Assembly (NCBI GenBank): GCA_963930645.1
Contig: OZ005648.1
Coordinates: forward strand, 152,003,035 to 152,067,034
DNA: 64,000 nt
Direction of reading: 5' to 3'
Source: Salticus scenicus
Taxonomy: Eukaryota > Arthropoda > Arachnida > Araneae > Salticidae
The notes below the pieces were generated by a model. It did not search any database. It saw only the letters and a program-made list of their open reading frames with translations, and was not told the DNA's origin. The position numbers and the translations under genes were made by a program. Positions within the stretch are counted from its first letter, which is position 1; each line of letters begins with the position of its first letter. Shown here piece after piece: positions 23,246 through 35,333 of this stretch.

Positions 23246-23936
23246 CATTCCGACGTTTCGGTTAATATTCAATTTTTAACCATCTTCAGGGAAATGATGT
23301 ACATAAACTATAAACATAAATCAAATTAAGCCATTCGTGGATATTACGAATACAATTCACAAAGAAATTAATACGTGATTATATTACTTATATTAAAAAA
23401 AAACACTCTATATACATCTTAAAATGAGTTAAAAACATCTAAATAAATCACAATCATGCTCAATACAAGAAAAATGAAGCTCTTTAACAAAACGGAGTCC
23501 AAGTATCACACTGTAGGGTTGCCAGAATAAACAAAAACAGGGTCACCTTAAATTATTTTAAGTTTAAGAAACGAAGACAAATTGAAGGGGGGGGGGGGGT
23601 TAATGGATAATGTATCATTACAAATTTCGGATTTCCTTTTTATAATTTCAAAAGATTCATAAAGTAGAGCTTGGTTTCTGTTGTTAGTACTATAAATTAT
23701 TCGGGTATTTTCAAAATCAGGTTCGATGGGATTAGTTTTATACCTACGTAAAAGAGCAGTGCAGGATCTGTTATATTTTAAATCTGCTATATGTTCTTTC
23801 ATTCTATCACTAAAAGGTCTATTGGTCATTCCTATATAATAGTTAGTTTTATTATCAATTTTATATGGGATTTCATTAACACCTGACCTTTTATAATTAT
23901 TGACAGAATATATAAGTGGAATATATTTCTTTATTT
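23246..23936 (-). mobile_element. Penelope-like retroelement, 3' fragment with GIY-YIG region
   Basis: The minus-strand frame (uninterrupted from about 23935 to 23548) encodes a GIY-YIG-type endonuclease region. Downstream, near the 3' end, lies CTGAAGA, a short GGTT/AACC stem, then GAAACGTCGG (23289-23248), a motif common at the ends of Penelope-like elements and hammerhead-like in order. The reverse transcriptase is missing, so this is a 5'-truncated dead copy. Confidence 0.75.
23548..23936 (-). pseudogene. GIY-YIG endonuclease domain remnant of a Penelope-like element
   Basis: The frame reads YSVNNYKRSGVNEIPYKI, then TNYYIGMTNRPFSDRMKEHI, and later LLRRYKTNPIEPDFENTRII and ALLYESFEIIKRK. 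SGV-EIPYK stands for the GIY/GVY strand (Tyr replaced by Asn), YYIG for the YIG strand, and R-FSDRMKEH carries the conserved Arg and the R..EH helix. The glutamate in ALLYESFEI matches the catalytic Glu position. In Penelope-like elements this domain follows the reverse transcriptase and nicks the target DNA. It has no start methionine of its own and is fused to nothing upstream. The last residues (PPPPFNLSS) read through a G homopolymer and may be out of frame. Confidence 0.78.
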
Positions 23937-24274
23937 ACTTTATGCATATATATATATATATATATATTGCAGACTTCATGGGGGATCATTAAACTTGTGT
24001 TTGATTATCACCTAGAATCTTAGAAATTCGACAAGTGATTTGTTTTATGGGTAAAATTTTATATAAATTCTATCCGATAGATACACTGTTTTTAATATTC
24101 AGACCTTACCTTATTTTATGTGTTAAGTAACTTAGAGAGTATTATATCTTTAAAATGTTTCAGTACAAGTAAAAAAAAAAAAAAAAGGTTGTTTCTATTG
24201 ACTACAACATTTTTTATTCTTATTAAAACTACACAAAAATAGGTATGTTGTTCAAAAATTGTTGCAATTTTTGG

Positions 24275-24501
24275 TGTTGTTTGTTTAGGATTAAGGCCGA
24301 TTGACTGCTGTAGGTCCTGGGCCAGAGGGGGAGTGCCTTCCGTGGAGGTCTTTCTAAGGGGTCCTAGCCCGTATTTACGCAAGTTTCGGAGAAAACTACG
24401 GAAAACTCCGAACGGCTAGGCCGACGAGCGCGACCTGGGATCGAACCCGGCACCTCACGTCTACCAGCTTTAAGCGCAGAACCGCTCGGCCGCTGGTGGG
24501 C
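24275..24501 (-). mobile_element. tRNA-derived SINE with 14-bp target duplication
   Basis: On the minus strand the head carries GGCCGAGCGGTTCTGCGC, like the A box of Leu/Ser-type tRNAs, and GGGTTCGATCCC, a canonical B box of an RNA polymerase III promoter. A unique body follows and the 3' tail is of AAAC type. The sequence GTTGCAATTTTTGG flanks it exactly on both sides (24261-24274 and 24502-24515), the mark of LINE-mediated retroposition. A second copy is at 46268-46487. Confidence 0.92.
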
Positions 24502-24515
24502 GTTGCAATTTTTGG

Positions 24516-24548
<33 letters not shown>

Positions 24549-25053
24549 TAATACTTATTAATTAAAATGTGAAAACGTAGTAAAATTTTTTATTATTATT
24601 TTTAAATTCGCCAGGTAATATAATTCGGAGTTTATACATTACAGGGCTCTCAGCAGTCTATACTGAATACTACTTTTTATATAAAGCAATCTTTGTATTA
24701 TTCTTTCGAAGATGAACAACAAACGACTAGTGAAAAAAAAAAAAAAGTACTCAAAATAGTGACAGCTCAGACACTGCGTGTTAATATATAATCTGCATAT
24801 ATGTTGAAAAAAAAACTCAATTATATATAATTAATTAAAAAAATAATATTAGTAAATATTTTCATTATTTTTAATATAAATTTATTATAAATTTCTTCAT
24901 TTTTTTGAAATTTTCATTTTTAATACAAAAATTTCTGCATTTTTCTATTACAATCAACCAAGAATTATGAAAGAACACACATATATATTATGAATGAATA
25001 TGTATTATATATTATAAATATATAACATTATATATTATAATATATGTAATGCG
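24516..25053. other. A+T-rich stretch, no recognised gene
   Basis: Contains (AT)n at 24523-24547, poly-A at 24734-24747, and short TATA-rich palindromes near 25003-25045. No coding sequence. Confidence 0.6.
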
Positions 25054-25380
25054 TACACTCCTGCTTAAAAGCTTAGCAAGATTTACAAACGAGCAGTTTT
25101 ATTCAATTTAAAAACTTATCTCTCGATGAAATGTTTTCAATCATTGTACATTTAAGAACTGGGTCTTTCTCATGTTTTTCATTGAAGATTGGTTTAGGAC
25201 AACATTTAGAGGGCCGGTAACAAATTAAGTAAAATCAATAATATTTGTGATCACTCTGTATCTTTAAGTGAACTAAATGAATTGTAACTTTAGGATGTGT
25301 TAATATACACTCAGTACAGTTTGTGAATGAATTTGTGTGACGATAGCATATTAAATAAAAGAGATATTTATTTTAAAGCT

Positions 25381-25415
<35 letters not shown>

Positions 25416-26639
25416 GACATGTGTTTTATTTATTATATACAGAGTTTGCACCGAAAATGATTCCCACTTTCATGTAAGTTGGAAAAATACTTTTAAAACA
25501 ATATACTGCAATTGGAATACAAATATCTTAAATATCTCATGAAATATGAGCATTTTTATTATATATATATATTTGTTTGTTTGTTTGTTTGTATCTTTAT
25601 TGCATAAGTTGAAAGCTAAATGTACTGGGCAACTTTTATCAGAAGTTAATTTGAATAGAGTAAAAATTAAGCAAATTATACGAAAAAGAACGAGCTAGAT
25701 TTTAGATATTTTCCAAGAGTTGAAATTTCTTAAGGAGTTTTTCACATGCCTCGAAATTAATTTGAATTTTTTCAACCCCTTTACAAATGTACTTTTTCGT
25801 GAAAAAAACCTAACATCGTCTCCTAAATCTTAGTAAATAATTTAAAAAAAAATACGTAGAGTTACAAGCTTATAAGGGTTTTTTTCACAAAAAAGTACAT
25901 TTGGAACGTGGATGAAATAATTCGATCTTTAAATTAATTTCGCGGCATGTGAAGAACTTCTTAAGAAATTTCAACTCTTGGAAAATATCTAAAATCTAGA
26001 TCGTTCTTTATCGTATAATTTGTTGAATTTTTACTCTATTCAAATGCACTTTTGACAGAAGTTGGCGAGTACATCGAGCTTTCAACCTATGCAATAATAA
26101 AAAAAAAAAAATATCTTTCACACATGCGAAGTGAAAACATTTTTTTTATATAAAGGCTCAAATTTCATGCGATAATTGGGTTTTTGTATTCCAATTGCAG
26201 TATATTGTTTTAAAAATATTTTTCCAAAGTATCTAAAAGTGGGAATAATTTTCGTTAAATACTTTGTATATTATAAATAAAAAACATGTTGATTTTCTAT
26301 TGAGTTTTAAAATATATGCTTGTATCTTCGTTATTTAATATGCTATCATCACACAAATTCATCCTCAAATTGTATTTAATATATTTTAACATATCTCAAA
26401 ATTACAGATGTTTTCTTTCACTAAACGGTACAGGGTGATCACAAAAAGTATTGATTTTGCTCAATTTGTTACAGGCTTGGAAATGTTGTCTTAAACCAAT
26501 CTTCGCAGAAAAACATGAAGAAGACCCAGTTCTTTAAATACTCATTTTTTGAAGACATTTCATCCAGAGATAAATTTTTAAATTGAAAAAAAGAACCTGA
26601 TAGTTTACAAATCTTACTAAACATTTAAGCAGGAGTGTA
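25054..26639. mobile_element. 1.59-kb near-complete palindrome (foldback-type element, TA ends)
   Basis: TACACTCCTGCTTAAA at the left is mirrored by TTTAAGCAGGAGTGTA at the right. Matching blocks continue along both arms (AAGAACTGGGTCTT, GAAGATTGGTTTA, TGATAGCATATTAAATAA, ACAATATACTGCAATTGGAA, AGAGTTGAAATTTCTTAAG) to the centre near 25845. The arms are thus nearly 800 bp each with almost no spacer. The left arm has an expanded poly-A (25382-25413). The TA termini suggest the Tc1/mariner group, but no transposase is encoded. An inverted duplication of an older non-autonomous element is another explanation. Confidence 0.85.
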
Positions 26640-26829
26640 TTACATATTATAGTTATATGTAAGATTACATATAATATGTATTATCATACATATTTATAGC
26701 AAATGATTTCTATAGGGACAATCACTCGAATGAAAATGAGTGGAATGAGTGGTGCACCTATTACCATGTCTATGGGTAGGTCTAAAATGGTAGTCAATAA
26801 TTAGTAAAAAAAATATCCTTCAAAGTATA

Positions 26830-27580
26830 GTAAATGCAAGCGCCCAGTAAGATCATGTGCACTTTCAAGACGCAAAAAATCGACAGTTTTTCGATGGGCG
26901 TGCGATTAAAAAAGTTTTCTTTCAGAATAGTTCGCATATTAAGCCTATCATGTACATGCCAAATTACCTGCAATGCTTTAAGTCCATCTTGGGGTATAGT
27001 TCATAAAATTAAAACCTCGACAACACTTGACAAAGAAACATAAATTAGCTTGCTTAGAATTTGCTACGTAAAATATATGTTTCGCTTGGAGATAAATGGA
27101 AAAATATAGTTTTTTTTGGATGAGAAAAAATTAGTTATGATGGGCCAGATGGTTTTAAAATATACTGGCATGCTATTAAAAAAATAATAATAATGTATTA
27201 CTTTTCCAAGCGGCAATATGGAGGGGGTCCAGTAGTGGTATGGGGAGCGTTTGATGCTAATGACACGTTACCAATTAGGGTAATTTATACCAAAAGGAAT
27301 GCCAAAGAATATCAAGATATGCCGGACGATAGTTTACTTCCCAATACCACTCCAGTTACATTAGTAGAATGGACATTTCAGCCAGGATAATGCCAGCATC
27401 CATGCTGATCATACAATAACAGCTTGGTCTGAAGAAAATGAGGTTTGTCTGCTTGATTGGCCATTCTGCAGTCCGGATTAAACCAATTGGGAAGTATTTG
27501 AGGCATACTTTCGCAATCTGTATATAAAGACATGTGACAATATTAAGGGAAAGGCGAACTCATCAATGTGATCAAGAATA
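26830..27580 (+). pseudogene. Tc3-like transposase pseudogene
   Basis: Read across several frames, the plus strand gives WKNIVFLDEKK, YDGPDGFKYYWHAI, YFSKRQYGGGPVVVWGAF, LPIRVIYTKRNAKEYQDM, then DNASIHADHTITAWSEENEV, CLLDWPFCSPD and a stop. These are the ordered landmarks of the Tc3/Tc1 catalytic domain: the first Asp block (FLDEK), GGGSVMVWGAF, the second Asp in DNA-IH, and the CSPDLNPIEN block whose end is lost. Upstream (26834-27043) is a possible decayed DNA-binding part. Frame shifts near 27120 and 27390 and a stop at 27481 make it non-functional. No matching terminal repeats were found. Confidence 0.88.
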
Positions 27581-29104
27581 CATGAGAAAATATCAAAATA
27601 TAAACTTTACTTTGACTTGGTACAACTATGACTGATCGACTGATAAAACTCATTGAAAAAAAAAAAATGTGAATTTCTAGGATACTGACTTTATAGTTTT
27701 ATTCACAACTCCTTGACCTTATATTTATTTCCAAGATGAAGTGCCATCAGATTTATAAATTGTCATTTAATGCTTTGGTTATTTTTTTGCGTATGTTCAT
27801 AACCTATATATTTATGTTTTTAATTTCATTTCTACGAAAGAGTGATATTAATTTTTTCGTGTTTAACTATGTTTTATACCTCTTTGTTAATATATTTTGC
27901 GGCCTTATATATATATATATATATTTTTTTTTTCCAGGGCCTTATATCCTGTCAGTTTATCACCTATGACGTCAATACATTCACTTTACCAAAGATTTTT
28001 ACATTTAAAAAAATAATCAATATTTTATTTTTACACTAAGTGCAATTCTTTTTAAAAATGAAGAATTACACAACAAATATAATAACTACCATTATTTCTT
28101 AAGCATAATTTTAGATTTAAAAAAAAATGCATAAGTTTAATTTTTGTAATCAGTTGTAAATTGCTAATTTTAATTTGAAGCCAAAAATAAAAAAATAAAC
28201 CTTCTCAATTTTGTTTGTAAAATCTAGTTCTTCATCCTTAAAAACGAAAAGCTCTGTTTTCATAAAAATGCACAATTTTAATATACTTAGCTTGTGTTTT
28301 CTGTAGAAATAATTAAAACTAATAATTAAATTAACTATCCCTGAGCTATTTTCTTTAAAGATATAGTTCATTTTCATCACTATATTAACATGCAAGAATA
28401 GTTCCCTTAAAAAATTATAATACAGTTTTTAAACAAGAATTGAATGAAACTAACTGTAATTAACTTTAATTATATATTTCAAACACACAATTAAAGAAAA
28501 TAATTATATGTAATCTAAGCTTATTCTCTGAAATGCTTCGTCAGATTATGAATCATTACACATAAACTAATATACGGAATTGTCTAATTTGAAACACATT
28601 AATTTTCCGGTAAAATATATACATCTAATTCAGATACATAATACTGCAGTGCATTCAAATGAGCATACAGAGCACTTGATGCTTTCAAGCTAATAATTAC
28701 AAGCCAATTATCTCTTTATGAATTTCCGTTAAATCATGTATGGATTCAAAGTTTTCATTGAATTACGTGTTGCATTTGCTGACTCTGATATTTCACATTT
28801 CAAAATTAGGGGACTGGAGCAATAACCATCTAGGTTCCTCTAATTTTATTAAAATGCATAATCTGATTGAAAGGACTCTATAAAGTAGCATATGAATAAA
28901 CTTTACTTATTTTAAATTAAAAATAGGAAGATTATTTTCATTGATCTTTTCCCATTACAGATTATTATTTTTCATCGCGGATTACCTTTTATACCTATTC
29001 TGTAGGGATTTATTCCCTCTAGTTCATTTCACCAAATAAAGAATTAAACAACATTAATGTTTCAGCAATATATCGAAATATTAAACTCATGTAACATAAT
29101 TGTG

Positions 29105-29144
<40 letters not shown>

Positions 29145-31131
29145 AGTTACAGAACAATGATGTTATAAATATTTTAAGATTTTACTAAATAAACTTATAT
29201 ACCCTAACTGAATAAAAATAATAAGCATTAAATTTATAAGCAATAACATTTTATTTAATGGTTCATTTTTGTGTGGTTAAAAATAATATTTTGTCGTTGA
29301 GTGATTGCAGAACCCCATGCTCTATTTCATAGATGACATTGTTGGCTATTTAATTAGTTATACTTCATAGATAACTAACGGAATAATTACTAAGAGGCTA
29401 AATATTGATAAATATATTGTTTTTCGTAATTTAATGAACTCGGAAACTTGAATTCTCTGAAATCGCACTATACACACTTTCATTGGATACAACTCAGCCT
29501 CCACCATAAATTTTGCATTTATTTTATAAATTTGTAATGCCATATTAATATTTCATCTCCAGTTATGATTTGATTCAAGAGAGATTATTTTTTTCTGATT
29601 GGCAAAGAGATAAACATGGGAAACATGGTTCAACTTGTTCTCTTCTGTCAAAATATGAGGATTTCTAAACATATTCAAGTTCTTTAAGGGATAAATGGGT
29701 TTCGAAGCTTAAATAAGCATATTTTTTCTTTCTCTTCATTTTTAAGTATAATAAATAAAAGTTTTTATTCAAAATTTTAATCATAAAATACAAACATTTA
29801 AACAGTAGTTTGTAAAGTTTTCATTATTTGAATATTCAGTCGGTGGAGCATGGTTTCTGAAGACTTTTCAGAAAAATGTGTACTCACAGAGATCACGATA
29901 ATTTATGATAACTTGATTTGTAATTTAAAAACATATACATATATTATTTTTTTTATTTTTAGTAGTAGATATGTAAAGCTCGGGCTTGAACGAAGAATTA
30001 AAAAAAAAGTGCTTTTTAGCAGGATTGTATGCAAAAACAGTGCAATTTTGGCATTTTTTACCCCATGTGCAGCCTTGTTAAATAAGTTGTAATTGAAAGG
30101 GGAAAAAAATAAAAAAAGGAAGAAGAAGGGGAAAAAAAATAAAAACCTTCGTATAAAGCGCTAGTTAATTCTATTTTGAAAAAGTGTGCAAAATTTCAAT
30201 ACGATTAATTGCATTAATTTTTGAGAAATCTTATCTACTGACTTCAAAAATAGTGTTTTCAGAAAAAAAGCGATTAAATTTTTAAGTAGAAATAGAGCGA
30301 GAGTAATGTACTTCGAAAATTTTCAATCTTGGACTTTTACTATGGTGTACTTAAAACTCTGGGTCAATATTTTACACAAAATGTAATGTTAGATTTAAAA
30401 AAAAGAATGATTTTTTGAAATTTTGAAATCCATATAATCTTTTAAATAGCCCAACAAAATAAAACCATCAATGTTTAGAATGTGAGTAATCTTTTCAGTG
30501 ATAATCTAAATCACGGATAAAGTTACTTATGAATTAGAGCATGAATTTTGTAATCATACAATAACTTATTATAAAAACTTTCCACATATAAAGTATTTTT
30601 ATTCCAACAAAAACTCTTCGCAAGGTAATATAATTGTAATAAGGATATGTGGACTAAATAAACATTTTGAATAATAAGTTGCATCATATCAAATATGTCA
30701 ACAAGTGTTTATTAAATTTCGATTGTCTACCTCCCCTTAAAAATCCGGAAGACGATATGCAACAAATTATGTGTACAGTAATTCTTTAACAACCATCTTA
30801 ATCACGAAAAAATGTTTTAAAAAATCTAACGCTCATAACAGAGATTTATAGAAATTATTTTGAATTTTATAAATATATTTAGAAAATTTAGTAAGTGCAT
30901 ATTTAATGTACGTCACTATGAAGTGTAAAAAAGTTTTCCCCTAATATGTGTGATTGTGAAAGATAAATTTATTTAAACAATAACTTTTGTTATCTATTTT
31001 TACTTTTTCTCACCTATACAATGGTAGAAAAAGTATTATTATGAAATCAAATTTTCGAAATTGAGTTTTTGTTATACTGACACGTTTTGCGGTTTTTTGA
31101 ATCCAAAAATCAGGATTTTAGCGGTTGATTT
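27581..31131. other. Long A+T-rich stretch, no recognised gene
   Basis: Contains a TA tract (27908-27923), a 39-base poly-A run (about 29105-29143) and chance frames of at most 81 codons without motifs. Nothing suggests exons or elements here. Confidence 0.55.
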
Positions 31132-31221
31132 ATGTTCCTGTCTGTCTCTGTTTCTGCTATCAACATACCACAAGAACAAATATTAGCTGAAAGTGGAATC
31201 ACAATATTCCAAATCTGTATC

Positions 31222-31383
31222 TTATTGAACCGCTTCACTTACCGTCGCCGAAAACCCAAGCCAATGTTATCCTATGAGAAATTTTCTTTACTTTTTACTA
31301 CATTAAGTAATACATATTTTTAAATTTTGTTTTCACATTTAGAAAATTCATAACTGTTAAATTTACGAACGTTTTTTAAAAAC

Positions 31384-31420
<37 letters not shown>

Positions 31421-31687
31421 TTAATATTTTCTTTTGAAACTGTACAATCAAAAATTTCACATATTGAAAATTTGCATTTTACAGCTTCAAAATAAAACAT
31501 TTAAAATTAAAAAAATTCCGTTTTTGAAAAAAAAAAAGTCCGTCTATTTAACAGTTGTGAATTTTCTGAATGTGAAAACAGAATTTAAAAATATGTTTTA
31601 GTTAATGAGTTATAAGTAAACAAAATTTTCCATAGAATAACATTCGCTTGGGCGTCCGGCGACGGTAAGTGAAGCGGCTCCTTAAAT
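31222..31687. mobile_element. Long-TIR palindromic element, copy 1
   Basis: GCTTCACTTACCGTCGCCG with CCAATGTTATCCTATGAGAA in the left arm is mirrored in the right arm through AGAATAACATTCGCTTGGGC and CGGCGACGGTAAGTGAAGC. The arms are about 180-200 bp and meet across a poly-T/A+T spacer. It has no coding capacity. A diverged copy lies at 55741-56110. Confidence 0.8.
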
Positions 31688-31695
31688 GGATACTA

Positions 31696-31846
31696 CACTC
31701 TAAAAAAATATGTTCTATTTGCTGCCAGAAATTCTCTGTAATTTGAGAAAATACGCGTAATTTACGAAAAAATTACGTTGTCAGAACGTATTTTCTCAAA
31801 TTAGAGAGAATTTCTGGCAGCAAATATGACACATTTTTTTACAATG
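31696..31846. mobile_element. 151-bp palindromic MITE (CACTGTAAAAAA family)
   Basis: TA-flanked, with TTTGCTGCCAGAAATTCTCT at the left mirrored by AGAGAATTTCTGGCAGCAAA at the right and an AATTACG/CGTAATT core. The same family is at 35430-35578 and 52165-52319. Confidence 0.88.
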
Positions 31847-32924
31847 TACTTAAAATTTTTATTGAAATATGGTTATATGGTTGTCGTACAAGCATATACA
31901 AGAAATTTCAAATACGTCTACGAACGAAATTTCTCGTAAGTACCTTTTAACACATTTACACTACACTAAAAAATTTTAATGAACATTTAATTTTTATATG
32001 CATAAAATTATGGCTTGTACGCAAATGGTATGATAAGCATTCACCACTTGTTTACAAAGCCATATAAAAGAATTCGGATATATTAGAAATATACATGGAT
32101 ACTACTGGAAGTGCATTTTAAGTAAGTGTTGTGTGTTTTTAATACTGTGCTAAATTTAAGTACAGTATGTAGTGTGTATATAATTTTTAAATACTATATA
32201 CGGATTTTTCTCTAAAACAAAATGGGTGAATATATTCTTCTCCATTAAAATGCAATTGATGTAAGTGTTTTAGTAAATTTAACCACGTCCAGGAAACTGC
32301 TGTGGATTGGTATTTGCTTTCTTACACCTATAGGATAAATAAAGAGCTAGTTTAGTATAATCCAAATTTCAACATTGATTTTTTGTTATAATTACGCTGT
32401 TTGAGTTCCTCTAATAACGAAAATTAAACTTTTAGAAGTTAGTCGGTTATTAAAATAATTAAAAAAAAAAAAAAGAAAAAAGAAAAGAAATACAATAAAT
32501 TGAAATTGGGTATTTCAAAAACCACATGAGGTTTTATCAACAAAAGTTTCACACGAATTGATAAGTTTGAGGGAGTGGTCTGGATGAAATTTCTTTGTAT
32601 AATTTAGAATAAAATATTAAATTTAATTAAGCTTTTAATTTTTTTTATGAATACTGGTGTTGTGTTCAATCAGGAAGCTTAAAGGACATCAGCCTTTCTT
32701 ACGCTTAAATATATGTCCTATAAAATTGTTTCAAAAATTATTTTTCCACTTTTTAAAGAAAACTGTAGCATACAATACGTGTTATCTTACCACTTAATGT
32801 GTAATCTGAATTTACAGTGTTCAACTGGAGGATAAGAGAAAATGATGTGACTATCACACCAGATTACTTAAACATTCAAAAATGTATAAATAAGAGAATA
32901 AAAATGAATAACAAAAATTGTTAA
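31847..32924. other. A+T-rich stretch, no recognised gene
   Basis: No element ends or coding motifs are recognised; there is a poly-A/AAAG tract near 32461-32490. Confidence 0.55.
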
Positions 32925-33728
32925 TGTGATATTTGCACTGGCATTAAGATATTTAAATAATATATGTGATAGTTTATTTGTTTATCATATCAATACGACA
33001 TACGCGTGTTTTAAATATAATTTTAAAAAAAAAAAAATTGCTAATTTTGTATGAAATTCGAAAATTAAATGAAGGAAAAATTAAATAATGAAAGTTCTTT
33101 GTGTGATAATTGCAATAATGTGAATGTAATAATAACTTTCACATTTTACTGTTTTTTATAACAGCACAACATTTGTTTGCTTTTTTAGTATTATTATTTT
33201 CAAACAAACTGCTAATTTTGCATAAAATTACAAGAAGTAAATGCAGATAAAGTAAATAAATAAAATTAATCTTGTGATCGTTGCAATGATATAAAAGGTA
33301 CATCAGGAATATCTTTACTTCTTATCTGTTTTTCATAACAGTACAACCTGTGCGTGTTTAAGCATTCCAGTTTTCAAAAGACAAAAATCTGATAATTTGG
33401 TATAACATTACAAGAAATAAATATAACAAAAGTAAATAAAAATAATTAATTGTGTGATAGTTGCAGTGACATGAATGTGCTTTAGTTATCCTTTTATTTT
33501 TTTTTAACCTATTTTTTATAGGAGTACAACGTGCTCCAGTTTTTTAGAAATCCAATTTTCAGACAAACAACAACTTTTGTATAAAATTCCAAGAAGTAAA
33601 ATACAGAAAAATAAATAAATAAAATTAATTGTGTGATAATTGAAAAGTTATGAAATGCTTAAGTTATAACTTTACTTTTTATCTGCTTTACATAACAGTA
33701 TAATGTATGACTGTTTTTCAGCATTCCG

Positions 33729-33763
<35 letters not shown>

Positions 33764-33982
33764 GTTAATTTTGTATAAAATTCCAAGAAGTAAATATAGA
33801 AAAAGTAAATAAAGAAAATTACTCGTGTGATAATTGCAGTGATATAAAATGTTTTTTGTAATAACTTTACATTTTATCCACATTTCATAACAATATCTTG
33901 TTTGCGTGTTTTTAAGCATTCCAATTTTCAAAGAAACTGCTGATTTAATAAAGAATTCTAAAAAATAAATAAAAAAGAAGCA

Positions 33983-34016
<34 letters not shown>

Positions 34017-34330
34017 TTAAATGTTTGATAGTTGTTATGATATGATGGTGCTTTAGAAATAACTTTGTTTTTTATCTGTTCTTTATAACAGTATAAAGTG
34101 TGCATAGATTCCAGCATTCCAATTTTCAAACAAATTGCTAATTTTGTAGAAAATTCTAAAAAAATAATTATAGAAGAAGGTAAATAAAGAAAGTTAATTC
34201 TGTAGTGTTTCCATAAATATGAAGGTGCTTTGATAATATTTTTTACTTTTTATAACAATATAGATAACGCATGCATGTTTTTAAATATTTTAATTTTAAA
34301 ACAAACTGCTAATTTCGTATAAAAATTCAG
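32925..34330. repeat. Satellite-like tandem array, ~8 units of 170-200 bp
   Basis: A block resembling CATAACAGTACAAC followed by TGTGCGTGTTTTTAAGCATT recurs at about 32983, 33163, 33337, 33520, 33693, 33886, 34084 and 34251. Each unit also has TTTCAAACAAACTGCTAATT, then AAATTCCAAGAAGTAAAT, then AATTGTGTGATAATTGCA. Units are diverged and some have acquired poly-A or (AAT)n expansions. The 156-codon minus frame at 33659-34129 is a reading of this array. Confidence 0.88.
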
Positions 34331-35333
34331 ACTCAAAATTTATTCAAACGTAAATCGTTGTTAAATATTTTTGTTCAATAATATTAGCTAGTTCAAAAAG
34401 AAACATTTTATGTTTCCTTATTTCTTTATTTCTCAAAAGTCATCCATGCAATACTTTTTAATCATTTAATGCATATCGTACACGGAATTTAAAAAACAAA
34501 ACTGTATAATTTAATTCAGGTGTTTCTAATGCAATATTTTATTGAAATTATTTTCATTTTTTAACAATGTTGAGATTTTTTTTTTTTTTTAACAATAAAA
34601 AGTTATTTTTAATCTTTTAATGAGGTCATTACAAAAAAATATTATTAATAATTTTAATCTCAAAACACAATTAATTCTCTTTTTTTTTTTAATCCAGTGT
34701 AATAAATTTGAATTACTTTTATTCATAATTAGACAAAAGTAATATTCTTCTTCGAAAAATAATTTTTCTCTTCCGTAGTAGAAACAAAAGGCTTTGAGAA
34801 GATTATCTTTGTAATTAATAATGCATGGGTAGATTGAGAAGTTATTCCATGCATTTTACAAACTCTAAATTAAACAGAACGTATTCATGCTTAATAATTA
34901 ATGATTCATTGTAAAATGCGTTTCAACGAAATTCAAGAAATTTTCTCTTTGTTAAAGTTAGTTAAGTAAAGGATTATTATGAATATGTTAACGGTTGCAA
35001 TAAACAGATTTTATTGTTGAATTTCGGATACAGAAGACTTCATAAAATTATTTTTAAAATATGTTTCTATGAATTTTTCGAATTTTATAGATTAACTAAA
35101 ATAAATACATGATACCAAAAAAATAATGGAACTGAGATATACGCATGTTTAGAATTCCTACTGCAGACTAACACTTCATAATTGAAAATTTCTGCCTAAC
35201 AAAATGACCAGAAATATCGCACATTACTAAGAAAAAATGTTTGAATAAATAAACATAAGCACGTTGATAAATAAAAAATAAGAAAAACCTTTATTATCTA
35301 AAAGGTCATAGGATATTCATGACTGAAATTATA
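34331..35333. other. A+T-rich stretch, no recognised gene
   Basis: Contains T runs near 34578-34590 and 34680-34691. No coding sequence or element ends are recognised. Confidence 0.55.

Noticed and set aside
33659..34129. 156-codon minus-strand frame, the longest in the window
   Set aside because: It is a translation of the ~180-bp tandem array, with long Ile and Phe runs from AAT and A tracts. It is not a protein gene.
32925..34330. Regular repeats considered as a CRISPR array
   Set aside because: Units are ~180 bp, diverged, without a short constant repeat and unique spacers, in a eukaryotic A+T-rich setting.
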